From Teratosphaeria epicoccoides (lineage: Eukaryota; Ascomycota; Dothideomycetes; Mycosphaerellales; Teratosphaeriaceae): DNA of 14,517 nt. The stretch covers positions 1 through 14,517 of the forward strand of contig JADDMT010000297.1 in NCBI GenBank assembly GCA_021401465.1, given 5' to 3'. Within the stretch, counting starts at the first letter, position 1. Every line of letters starts with the position of its first letter. The notes under the pieces are model-generated. The model was not told the origin of the DNA. It saw nothing but the letters and a program-made list of their open reading frames with translations, and did not search any database. Made by a program: the position numbers and the translations under genes. Below are positions 1-8,033 of the stretch, piece by piece.

Positions 1-126
1 CTTTCTTCTATGACTATGCCTATGACTCATAGTACTCCCATGACGGTACTATGACTCATAGCACTTAGGACCTACATGATCCTGTATCCTACAGTACTCC
101 GGACAGTACTCCTGACACTCATGACA
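1..126 (-). repeat. Family-A LTR, partial (third copy, A3), inserted into A1
   Basis: These bases align without gaps to 12598-12723, the sense 5' end of the complete LTR at 12234-12723. I count four differences, all C/T at CpA. The LTR lies in minus orientation, so its right edge (ending TGACA at 126) is the 5' boundary of a minus-strand element or a solo LTR running off the left side. It interrupts the RNase H reading frame of A1, which resumes at once. The next five bases, ACACA (127-131), are the predicted target duplication; the partner would lie outside the window. Confidence 0.85.
22..59. promoter_or_regulatory. Paired ATGACTCAT (AP-1/Gcn4-type) sites in the A3 LTR U3
   Basis: The near-palindrome ATGACTCAT occurs at 22-30 and 51-59. 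It equals the consensus site of yeast Gcn4 and its filamentous-fungal counterpart CPC1, activators under amino-acid starvation. Both lie at the upstream end of U3. That they work here is inference; the exact match and the duplication are visible. Confidence 0.5.
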
Positions 127-128
127 AC

Positions 129-1826
129 ACAGACTATGAGAACTTGCGATACTTCATAACAACGAAAGAGTTAAACTGACGACAGGTTTAGTAGAGCGAG
201 GAGCTCTCTAGTTTTAACTGCAAGATCGTCTATTGCAAGGGGACTAATAACGCACGCGCCGATGCACTTAGCCGCTAGACAGACTACATGAAGGGCGTGA
301 AGCAGGAGAAACATGCTGTTCTCTAGGAAAATAGCGATAGCACGCTAGGAGTTAACTGACTTGCGGCCACGACTGTCACATGGACTAGTGGATTTCAGGA
401 CGACCTGAAGAACGCGCTAATCCATGACCTAACTACACTCGCTATCTGTAACGACATTAATAGACAGGAGGATTAGGAAGACGAAGACGGAATCCTTCTG
501 TTTCAAGGATTAGTATACGTGCTAACGTCTTTACGATCGGAACTACTACGCCTCCGACATGACGTACCTTAGGCAGGACACCCGGGAGTGTCTAAAATGA
601 AGCAAATTCTCTAACAAGAATATTACTTCCCTAGGATGAGCAAGGCAATTAAGGACTACGTCTGTCGATATGTGACTTACTAACGAAGTAAACATAACCG
701 TCATAAACCGTATAGGCTACTACAACTACTTAAGGTACCTTAACGGCTATAGGAATTGCTCGCCATGGATTTTATCGTTAAACTACCTTAGTCGAGAGAA
801 CCCGCTACTAATGAGTTCTTCGACAGGATCATAGTAGTAGGCGACTAATTCACTAAGTTTAGGAAGTTTATCCCTTACTACGAAGACTTCAAGACTAAAG
901 ATATCGCGTATGTCTTCATTAAATGGGTAGTAGTACTACATAGCATGCTACAGGACCTAGTAACGGATCGAGGATCCATGTTTACCTCTAACTTCTAGAG
1001 AGCCCTAATAAGACAATTCTAGGTCAAACATCGACTAAGTACTTCCTTCTACCCTTAGACAGATAGACAGACAGAACGCCTAAATCAGATATTAGAACAG
1101 TACCTTCGATCCTATGTGAATAGGGACTAGAACAACTAGGTAGAGTTATTGCTAATAGCATAGCTCGCGTATAATAGTACGCTAGCAGAGTCGATAGGAC
1201 TCTCGCCGTTTCAGATGGCGTATAGATTAGCTATAGAAGACATTCCGGACGTCTTAGCTAGTAATCCGAACCTAGTAGCACTCAGACGAGTAGAACATCT
1301 ACGCCGACTACAAACAGAAGCACGACTCGACCTGTAGTTCTATTAGCAGAACATGGCATAGTACGCGAATCGTAAGAGAATTAAGGGACTAATTCTAAAG
1401 GAGGGGGACAAGGTGTATCTCCTCTGCTGTCACATCAAATCGGACAAGCCGAGTAAAAAACTAGACGCTATAAAACTAGGACTATTCAGGATCAAGGCTA
1501 AGAAGGGACTAGTTAATTTTGAGTTATAGCTACCTAAGCAGATGAGAATACACCTAGTGTTCTATGTCTCTCTACTAGAACAAGCAGCGCTAGACGCCGC
1601 ACTACAATCAGAACCCTTACTACTCGACCCTGAAGTAGAAGAACTAGAGTACACTGTCAAGAGGATTATCGACACTCGCTAGCAGGACAGACAGCGAGAG
1701 TACTTAGTAAAATAGGAAGGATATGGGAGTACCGAGAACACCTAGGAACCCCTAGAACATCTGCGAAACTGTTAGCAAAAGATACGAAGTTTCGAGAAAG
1801 GAACAAACCTAGGAAGAAGATCCTAA
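129..1826 (+). pseudogene. pol: A1 pol C-terminal part: RNase H end, integrase, chromodomain
   Basis: One continuous frame from 129 to a TAA at 1824-1826, broken only by point stops (TAG, some TAA and TGA). Order: RNase H tail, with a YCKGTNNARADALSR-like segment near 225-275; integrase zinc region near 560-690; integrase core with Asp codons at 768-770 and 966-968 and Glu at 1074-1076 (D-x35-E spacing kept); GPY/F-like region near 1400-1600 with DKVYLL and RIHLVFYVSLLE (Pro to Leu in RIHPVF); chromodomain about 1650-1790 with YLVK-stop-EGYG, the stop standing where the less damaged A2 copy keeps Trp. In the zinc region the expected C-V-T-C reads Y-V-T-Y at 669-680, as expected from TG to TA change. 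The 3' end overlaps the opposite accessory gene by 18 bp. Not functional as it stands. Confidence 0.88.
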
Positions 1827-2444
1827 GCCACGACTAGACTCCTGCAGGACGCTGTTGACCGGCTCGGCTATCACGCCATCCAGGAAACCCTAATATGAGG
1901 CGTTAGCGAAACCCTCTATTGCGCTCTATGTCGTAGGACTAAGAGCGAGACCTGCGGAAGGATCTAGGTCAAGGAGAAACCCAGCCTGCGAGAGAGCTTG
2001 TTCCTCGGCCTCATCCTCCCTGATCTCACGCTCCTCGAGAGCGCGACTATCCTCGACCTCCTAGTCGACTGCGTCTAACTGTTTTCGAAGACGTATCTCC
2101 TTTACATGCGCCTCTATCATCTTCTGCGAAGCCTCGGCTAGGACCGCCTTCGCACGATCGAGATCGGCAATTAGTCTTTTCTGCCGATCGCCTAACTTCT
2201 TCTATTTGACCTCTGTTACCTTCGCGTCGCAACTCTAACAGTTACTAAAGTGACATTACAAACATTTCCCCAAGGAAATATGTACCTGACAAACGAGTTT
2301 TAACTCTTGACACTAAGTGTAGGACTTCATGCTGTCCTGGCCCTAACGATGGATTCAATTCGCGTGGCGTTTGCGTTTCTACGTTAAAGGGGCGTTAGTG
2401 TCTAGAATGACATAAGGCAGTAATGTAGAAAGAGAAGACATCAT
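1809..2444 (-). pseudogene. A1 antisense accessory gene (Cys-rich plus coiled coil), broken
   Basis: The inverted, colinear copy of the gene at 12800-13435. It has the same length (636 bp, 212 codons with stop), ATGATG at the start and TAG at 1811-1809. It has several stops and missense changes absent from the A2 copy: the first Cys codon of the cluster is TAC (Tyr), the nearby CAG is TAG, and a CAA between the later Cys codons is TAA. Conversely it keeps CAG where A2 has TAG (13256-13258), showing that the apparent early end of the A2 gene is a mutation. The coding strand is opposite to pol; the gene sits between the chromodomain and the 3' LTR. Family function is unknown. Confidence 0.75.
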
Positions 2445-2504
2445 AGTGTAAAAAAAGTGACAAGAGAAACCCCGCACTAATAAGGTAGCTTAGGGACGAG
2501 CTAG

Positions 2505-2520
2505 GCTAAGAGGGGGATAG
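2505..2520 (+). other. A1 polypurine tract (plus-strand primer)
   Basis: The purine-rich run AAGAGGGGGATAG abuts the LTR start TGTCAT at 2521, the position and composition expected for the primer of plus-strand DNA synthesis. The same tract is found inverted at 12724-12738 beside the A2 LTR. Confidence 0.8.
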
Positions 2521-2980
2521 TGTCATAAGTGTCAGGAGTACTGTCCGGAGTACTATAGGATACAGGATCATGAGGGTCCTAAGTGCTATGAGTTATAGTA
2601 TAGTCATAGGAGTACTATGAGTTATAGGCATAGTCATAGGAGAAAGGATCTGTCACGTGAGGACAGATCTATAGGCCTACAAGGAAGAAGGGATCTGTCA
2701 CGGGATAACAGACCCTTAGATCTGTAGGGTTAGTCTACAGATCTGTAGACACGGATCTGTTAGGTCTGTCGACAGATCTAACAGAGCTGCTCTGTCTCTC
2801 TAGTATATAGGGATAGCTTTAGGACAGGCAGTTAGGAGCTTCGTGCTTAATCTCAATTTAATCCTCTCTTGCTTAGAGGAGAGTTAGTTACAAGGTTAAC
2901 TGCTATTGTCGATATTCTTCACAGCTCTGCGAGTCTAACACCTAATCCCCTTCCTGCTATCGGCACCTACCCTTATGACA
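2521..2980 (+). repeat. A1 3' LTR (460 bp)
   Basis: Starts TGTCATAAG and ends CTTATGACA, a 9-bp inverted terminal repeat with TG..CA ends, directly after the purine tract. It is the reverse-oriented sister of 12234-12723. Compared with that copy it lacks about 29 bp between two CAGATC repeats (junction at 2664-2669). It has many CA to TA and TG to TA changes: both ATGAGTCAT sites read ATGAGTTAT (2588-2596, 2617-2625), and one of the two CACGTG boxes reads CACGGG (2698-2703). A TATATA at 2804-2809 is the likely core promoter. Confidence 0.9.
2804..2809 (+). promoter_or_regulatory. TATA box in A1 LTR
   Basis: TATATA in the middle of the LTR, downstream of the repeat-rich U3. The same motif is at 12404-12409 (minus strand) in the A2 LTR. 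Transcription would be expected to start some 25-35 bp downstream, which would mark the U3/R border. Confidence 0.5.
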
Positions 2981-2982
2981 AC

Positions 2983-3468
2983 TACATTCTTGCTAATCCT
3001 CTTCTAGCTTCCTAGCCTTATAATTTCTGTTCTAAACAAGGTCGCTATTATATTTTCATTGCTAACCTGTCCCTTATGCCTTACGCCAAATGTGCCTGTT
3101 ACAGGAGGGAGTACGTTACTTCCTTATAGGATAAGCTTAATTATGTAGACAATAAGCTAGCCGCTAAAATTAAGGCTAATAAGAAAGAGATAGATAAGAT
3201 AATATAAGAAGCTCTTTGTCTCTTTAGTCATATGTCAGAAATCTAAGCTCGCATTAATTAGAACAAGAAGGTTTGTTCTATAAATAGCAAGTGCTTAAAT
3301 GCGAAGATTGCTTACATTACTTAGGAGGTTAGTCCTTTAGGAAGTAGTAGTGTTCCTGACTTCTAAGAGCTTTCGTCTAGTCTCGAAGGAATTAGAGTTC
3401 CTTCTCCTTTTTCTTTTAAAGATGTTATAGGCTAGTCTTCTAATACGCAAGGAAATATATAATCGTAA
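2983..3468 (+). pseudogene. Element C antisense accessory gene fragment (coiled coil)
   Basis: A plus-strand frame with several TAG/TAA stops at places where Gln would fit. It contains a short Cys-containing motif (KCACYRREY, about 3087-3113) and then a long charged helical stretch with heptad-like Leu/Ile spacing (LNYVDNKLAAKIKANKKEID and onward, to about 3290). Some Tyr codons before and after the Cys motif could be former Cys codons (TG to TA). The 5' end was removed by the A1 insertion at 2980/2981. The 3' end is uncertain; successive TAA codons at 3460 and 3466 close the frame. Position and order (Cys region, then coiled coil, opposite to pol, just past the chromodomain) match the family-A accessory gene, though I see no clear sequence identity. 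Function unknown. Confidence 0.5.
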
Positions 3469-3554
3469 GTCGTCATTATTAAATTAGGCAAGGAAATAAA
3501 AGATGTAGCTTTTCTTTTGTTTTCTTGTCAAGTCCTTTTACATGTTACTAATTC

Positions 3555-4134
3555 TTAGTAGGTCTAGGTTTGACTTTTCTCGAATTCTCGGATCTTCTCC
3601 TAGTAGTTCGTCATGTAGTTTTTTAGTTCCTAGGTATTCTTAGAGTCTAGATATCCTTTCTATTTAACTAGATACTAATTGTTTTTGTAGTCTAGAATTC
3701 TTTTAACTTTGAATGCGGTTTCTTCTTAAGACTCATAATGAAATGTCTCCTACAAGGGTATGTCAGGGTCCGCTAGTTCTAGTAATAATATGTAGAAGAC
3801 TAGGTATATCTTTGTGTCTACTAGTAGCTTAAGTTAGTAGTTAACTAGTCCTCTAGACTCTTTAATCAAAAATGGCCTGACTTTTACATAGTCTAGCTTT
3901 TTAGTTAATCTCTAGGTTCTTAGATTCTTCGTTAGGAGGTAGACCTTATCCCCCCTCTTTAGCTAAGGTGCCATTTTTCGTTTAGCGTTATACTGTCCTA
4001 TGATCTTCTCTTAAGACTTAGTAGTTACCTCTTGTAATTCCTTATGTACCTACTTTAAGTCTTCTAAAGCGACTATTACCTTATCCGCATGTAGATGTTA
4101 TAAACACTATTCCCTAAACAGTTACGGATGTTTC
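3555..4134 (-). pseudogene. pol: Element C pol C-terminus: integrase tail and chromodomain, broken
   Basis: Minus-strand frame ending at TAA 3557-3555. It shows the integrase C-terminal GPY/F-like region (GDKVYLLTKNLR near 3945-3910, then LDYVKVRPFLIKES) and a chromodomain (FKVKRILDY..YLVK-stop-KGYLDSKNT) near 3730-3630. Stops are TAG or TAA where Gln or Trp are expected, for example the Trp of the YLVKWKGY motif. Upstream coding is cut at 4134 by the B LTR; GTTTC (4130-4134) is the predicted target duplication of B. Sequence details differ from A and B, so this is a third family. Confidence 0.8.
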
Positions 4135-4494
4135 TGATATAGATGTATGTGCTATATGATATGAAAATATCTCGCAGTGTGACAGAGTAATCCGACCTTT
4201 TAGTAGGTACAAGACAGCGCTGCTTTCTGCTTATCGCAGAGGTAGCGCTAAGGGTGCTTATAACCCCTGACGCTCCTCAATTAGGGAAAGCATGTCCGAG
4301 CCTAACCCCGTAGGGGTACCGTAGGGTCAGCGACGTAGGGGCGTCCTACGTCGACAACTGATCCTACTCGGACGACATACGAGCTAACGTATGTACGAAG
4401 GACCCCCTTGCCATATGTGGCAGGGTCACTGCATGCCAAGGGCGGCTATTAGAACCCATGCGGTTCAAATGGTCCCCTAGTATCAACCGTATTA
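4135..4494 (-). repeat. Element B 3' LTR (about 360 bp)
   Basis: On the plus strand it runs TGATATAG to CCGTATTA; in sense, TAATACGG (from TGATA, TG to TA) to CTATATCA, so the ends pair as TGATA..TATCA. The 288 bases from 4135 to 4422, and the next four, match 11943-12234. The remaining 70 bp have no partner in the window because A2 interrupts the other LTR. The boundary at 4494 is supported by the adjacent purine tract. A TATA-like TTATAAG (minus strand, 4263-4257) lies upstream of the putative R start. Confidence 0.78.
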
Positions 4495-4510
4495 CTGCCC
4501 CTCCTCCTAT
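4495..4510 (-). other. Element B polypurine tract
   Basis: On the minus strand this reads ATAGGAGGAGGGGCAG, directly before the LTR start. Composition and position match plus-strand primer sites, and it ends in AG before the LTR like the family-A tract. It fixes the LTR edge at 4494 rather than at 4422, where the match to the other LTR stops. Confidence 0.7.
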
Positions 4511-5129
4511 GAGGATGTCCCTAGCCTTACTAAGTGACGCACGCGGAACATATAGGGTACGGGATATAGCACGCTCACACCGCGCAAGGGTGAATAGGTA
4601 GATAGCCTGCGTAACATGTGTCATGCGTACACCTTAACACCTTCGCAGCGAGTGCGGGGCGGAGGCTGCTAACTCGGGCGGGTTTCAATCCGTCACATGT
4701 TAGGCGGCTTCGTAACACCTTCGCTTTACATGCAGATCGAGATATCAGGAAACCACGAGTACGTACTTCGGTTAATCCTTGAAATTATAGGGCGAGCATG
4801 CGCGCCGGCCTCGCCAAGTAGCTTGGCCGTCCCTATTTAGTCGTGACCGTGAAGAACGTGTCGCAGAACCTCGGGGTAGTAGGAAAGTACGCGGACGCTC
4901 TACGCGCGCCGCTCGAAACGGCAGGAGCGCGCTCCTAGCGCGGGCCTCGCCACATTTCCATGCTAGTAGGCTAGCACGAGTGCGGTCGGCGCACATGCGT
5001 GACAGCCGCGTTATCTGTTATTGCATTATTCGGTCCCCTTGTAAGTCAACTAAAGGCAGGTACTCTGCGCATGTAGTTCGAGTCACTAGCTCAACGGTTG
5101 CGGTAGGCAACAGGGGGGCTGTCAGAGGG
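4511..5129 (+). promoter_or_regulatory. Upstream region of the B accessory gene, no gene seen
   Basis: About 620 bp between the purine tract and the TATA box hold no convincing coding frame. The sequence is noticeably richer in GC and CpG than its surroundings. It contains a 12-bp perfect palindrome GGAGCGCGCTCC (4924-4935) and a 12-bp direct repeat TAACACCTTCGC (4635-4646 and 4713-4724). Such a long spacer before a 3' LTR is unusual; the most economical reading is the promoter of the plus-strand accessory gene. Confidence 0.45.
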
Positions 5130-5137
5130 TATAAAAA
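5130..5137 (+). promoter_or_regulatory. TATA box of the B accessory gene
   Basis: TATAAAAA lies about 160 bp before the ATG at 5293. The stretch between them is pyrimidine-rich (CTTTCC, CTCCTACTTCG, CTTCTTCTTC) with an AATC tandem repeat near 5255, typical of fungal core promoters and 5' leaders. It reads toward the accessory gene, opposite to gag-pol, so the gene may have its own promoter. Confidence 0.6.
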
Positions 5138-5292
5138 CCTCGTCGCTCCCTAAACTTTCCTGTTCTAAGACACTAACATCGACCTCCGCTCCTACTTCGC
5201 TTAGCTTGCGCCTCGCCATGTCTACGGGTCTGTACCGGAGCTCCTTCTTCTTCAATCAATCAATCAAGATCAATTAACCCGTCTTAGCTACA

Positions 5293-6789
5293 ATGGCTTA
5301 TGTGCTGCAGACTAAGTTCGACGCTACTCGCTCTGCCCGCGATTGTCGCTCGTGTCGACAATGCCTTAACAACCTTAGTAGCCAAGCTACACACATCTCT
5401 CCTCCGCGTGTTAGTAAGGCGTCCCCTACCCGCGAGGTATGCGTGACTTGTACTAACCGAAGCGTAGCCGAGATCTACGTTAGCGGGTTTGATAAGGGCA
5501 GTGTCTACCGCAATTGTGTCAACTGTAATGGCAAGCATCAAAAATGCCAAGACCTCCCTAAAGAGGTGTATAGCGAGTATAACTAGCTCTGCTGTAACAT
5601 CGATGACTTCTAGAGTACGCGCGACGAGGGGATTGCCGAAGGTACTCTGACTATGAACAGGCTACAGGCTAAGTACCGCGAGGTACTCGCCTACCTGCTT
5701 GGCGCCCTCTCGTGCTTCACCGCGACTGCTAACCGTTCTCATGGCAGTGTTCGCTTCGACTCTCTGCTAACAGGCGAAAACGTTTGTCTAGGTCTGATCG
5801 TAGACTTAGTCTAGAAGATCTTGAAGGTGCTAACCGTTAGGGTTAAGACCTTCGCCATAGTACGCATACGGTGCGGGTACCCTCCGAGTATGAAATGCTG
5901 ACTTTTCCGCTAGGCTAACGTTAGCGTCGAGAAGTATCCGACTAGCCGTCAGCGTCAGCAACTCGGGGCCCTTGCCTCTATTGACGATGACTTCGAAACG
6001 CGGATGATCCGCAAGAAGGTCATCAAGCAATTCGCCGCTCCTGCCGCTAAGGCCACGCCCTAGCGCCGTACCGAGAGGCAGCCTGCCTCTAAGCCGGTCC
6101 TAAGGACTAAGCCGTAAGTTACTCACTTGAATCCTGTCGCGTGCGTACAGCTAACACATTGTAGCGCCGCCGCCTACGCCGCCTTGACGCTACTGTCTAA
6201 GAAGAAGAAGAGGGCCAGGGCCGAAATTAAGGTCAGTGACGAGGAAGCCGAGCCTTCCCCGCTTGCGACCTGTACTACGTCCGTCAAGACGCTAAGGCAC
6301 AAGCCTCTAGGCCAGATCTTTAAGGATGAGGAGGATGACGATGTTCAGGATACCTTCGGTCCTAACGTGATCCCTTCGCGCTGTAGTGTTACCGTACTAG
6401 TTGCGCCTAAGGGAGACACCGAGTCCGATGATGTAGTCGACACTCGTGTCAAGAAGCGCAAGATGATCTCGAGGGCCGAGCGCGACAGCCGCAAGCGCGC
6501 TCGAGTCTCTTTGCCTTCTGATGCTAAGGATGAGGTAGTCGTCGCGACTAGGCGCGGTAAGGGTGTCGCTAGTTCTCTGGCTACTATAGGCTCCGAAGAC
6601 GAGCTCCCTCGCAACCTACTAAAGAAGAAGATGCCGGCCTCTCTTCGTGGCGTTGCTACCCCCGTTACTCATGGTCGCTTCGGGGTGTTTAGTAGACCCC
6701 GTGCGGGTAGGCAGTCCCTAGCGGACCGTAACAAGAAAGACTCTCCTGCTTCGGGTTCGGTCAGGAAGCCCCTAACTAGTAGTCGCTAA
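5293..6789 (+). pseudogene. Element B antisense accessory gene: Cys-rich protein with NLS-like clusters
   Basis: The open segments 5293-5586 and 6127-6789 are in the same frame; joined they span 498 codons. Stops between them are TAG at 5584, 5611 and 5812, others of CAG/CAA type, and one TGA at 5899. The start ATG has a good fungal context (CTACAATGGC). Residues 18-24 form C-x2-C-x2-C, 50-53 C-x2-C and 75-85 C-x2-C-x6-C, suggesting zinc binding. The C-terminal half is charged, with acidic runs and basic clusters KKKKRAR (303-309), KKRK (387-390) and RKRAR (400-404), suggesting nuclear entry. The middle (about 5815-5960) reads poorly and may hide a small frameshift. It lies between the chromodomain end and the 3' LTR on the strand opposite to pol, stopping 140 bp from the pol stop. 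I recognise no family; function unknown. Confidence 0.7.
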
Positions 6790-7730
6790 GCATTAGCTAC
6801 GAAGCTAATCCGAGCATGTCTCTTGTTCTTCTTAGGTTTATTCTAGGTGTGCCTTTAGGCATCAATGATGTATGAGTAGGGCGTTTGCTTCTCGTTGTCA
6901 CTTCGCGCGTCATGCGCTACATACACATGTCAAGAATTCTGCTCCGGAACCCTTATCTTCCCACGAATCGACCTTCTTAAGCCCTGCTCACGCTTCCTCC
7001 GCTCTTCGAATTCACGAATAGCTTCCGGAGCGTTCTTGTAGTCTTCAGCCGGAACCCATTGTGTGTACTTAGGTAGGTATCCTTTCTACTTTACTAGATA
7101 GTGCGTTACGCCCTTGCGCCGCATACTGTCCTTAATACCCTCGACTTCCTACTCTTCGTTCTCTTCTGCTACTAGCATCGGGTCTGCGGGCTCTTCGCCC
7201 TTGCGCTATACCCATGGTTCGAGTAGAGATACGTGGAAGACGTCGTGCACATGATACGACGATGGCAACGATAGCCGGTACGCCTGCGAGCCTATCGCGT
7301 CACGTATCCGGAAGGGTCCAACGAACCTTAGCGTCATCTTCTTGCTTGGAAGTTTCAGCTTGAGATTCTTCGTCGACAGTAACACCTTCGTACTAACTAC
7401 GTACTACATCGGTTTAGCACGGGTGTTATTATGTTTAATCTGGGATTCTGAGGCCTTTTTCTAGTGTTCTATTAGCACCGAATGTACCTCGCGCATACGC
7501 CGCGCTAATTCCGCGGCAGCCGGCACCCTCTCCTCAGAAGACTCGTCCTAAGGCAGTTCTAGGTGTATTTCTAGATCAAAGCTATAAAGAATCTGAAATG
7601 GCGACATGCGCATAGTAGCATACACGCTGTTATTAACTGCAAATTCCGCCATAGGAATTGCGTCGGCCTAGGCATCCTAGTTCTTAGCGTAGTAGCACTA
7701 AAGGTACTACTTAAGAGTCTAGTTCATACG

Positions 7731-8033
7731 TTTAGTCTGACCATTAGTCTGTGGATGGAATGCTGTACTTAGGCGGTGCTTAACACGCGCCTCAAACACA
7801 AATTCTTGCTAGTATTTACTAGTAAAGACAGAACCTCGATCCGATAGGATACTTCGGGGGACACTAAAGCGCTATACGACTTCGTCGCGAAGTAGCCGCG
7901 CAAGCTCGCCGCTTGTGCACTTTTTCGTACATAGGATGAAGATATTCATCTTCGAGTATCGGTCGACTACTACAAGGACAGTATCAACCACATCGCCTTT
8001 CTACTTTGCTAGCGGCAAATCAGTAATGAAATC
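7731..8033 (-). other. Element B integrase core; third catalytic position is Lys
   Basis: The first Asp is at 8033-8031 (MDFITDLP), the second at 7841-7839 (SDRGSVF). The codon 36 positions later, 7733-7731, where Glu is required for D-x35-E, is AAA (Lys) within QTKRMN. In A1 and A2 the same place is GAA (QTERLN). Spacing is intact, so this is a substitution (G to A) that would abolish catalysis even without the stops. Confidence 0.8.

Larger units (their letters stand above)
127..2980 (+). mobile_element. Ty3/gypsy chromovirus A1, 5'-truncated in the window
   Basis: A plus-strand element reading, in order: end of RNase H, integrase with HHCC-like zinc region and DDE core, chromodomain, an oppositely oriented accessory gene, a purine tract and a 460-bp 3' LTR. 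The 5' half (LTR, gag, protease, RT) is not seen because the A3 LTR interrupts it at 126/127 and the window ends there. The right flank is element C sequence; ACTAC (2981-2985) is the predicted target duplication. The segment 727-2980 is an inverted match to 12234-14517 (A2). All frames are broken by RIP-like stops. Confidence 0.88.
2981..4134 (-). mobile_element. Ty3/gypsy chromovirus C, internal fragment between two insertions
   Basis: This stretch is AT-rich and distinct from A and B. On the minus strand it encodes the end of a pol (integrase C-terminus and chromodomain); on the plus strand it encodes part of a Cys/coiled-coil accessory gene in the same relative place as in A and B. It begins exactly at the outer edge of the A1 LTR and ends exactly at the outer edge of the B LTR, so both ends are insertion points and the rest of C should lie outside the window. 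It has the densest load of TA dinucleotides and stops here, consistent with greatest age. No LTR of C is visible. Confidence 0.75.

Noticed and set aside
129..1826. Reassigned genetic code (TAG read as Gln)
   Set aside because: TAG also replaces Trp, and TAA and TGA occur too. The same C/T differences occur in non-coding LTRs, and sister copies alternate CAG and TAG. Mutation explains it.
2047..2232. Minus-strand open frame of 61 codons, and its twin at 13012-13197 plus
   Set aside because: Both are the same out-of-frame shadow of the accessory gene, preserved only because the two copies are similar.
4135..4422. B LTR as a 288-bp unit ending GGCA at 4422 and GTAGTA at 12230
   Set aside because: It has TG..CA ends but no purine tract at 4423 and no target duplication. 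Placing the end at 4494, next to a good purine tract and with TGATA..TATCA termini, also explains why the other copy stops at the A2 insertion.
4461..4475. GGTTCAAAT resembling a Pol III B box / tRNA
   Set aside because: No A box, no cloverleaf pairing and it lies inside the LTR; chance match.
4364..4996. Minus-strand open frames at 4364-4624 and 4772-4996
   Set aside because: Composition is arginine- and serine-rich with no motif. They overlap the LTR, purine tract and putative promoter; chance frames in GC-richer sequence.
6345..6614. Minus-strand open frame of 89 codons
   Set aside because: A shadow of the accessory gene at 5293-6789, whose frame has clear basic and acidic clusters and a long open run.
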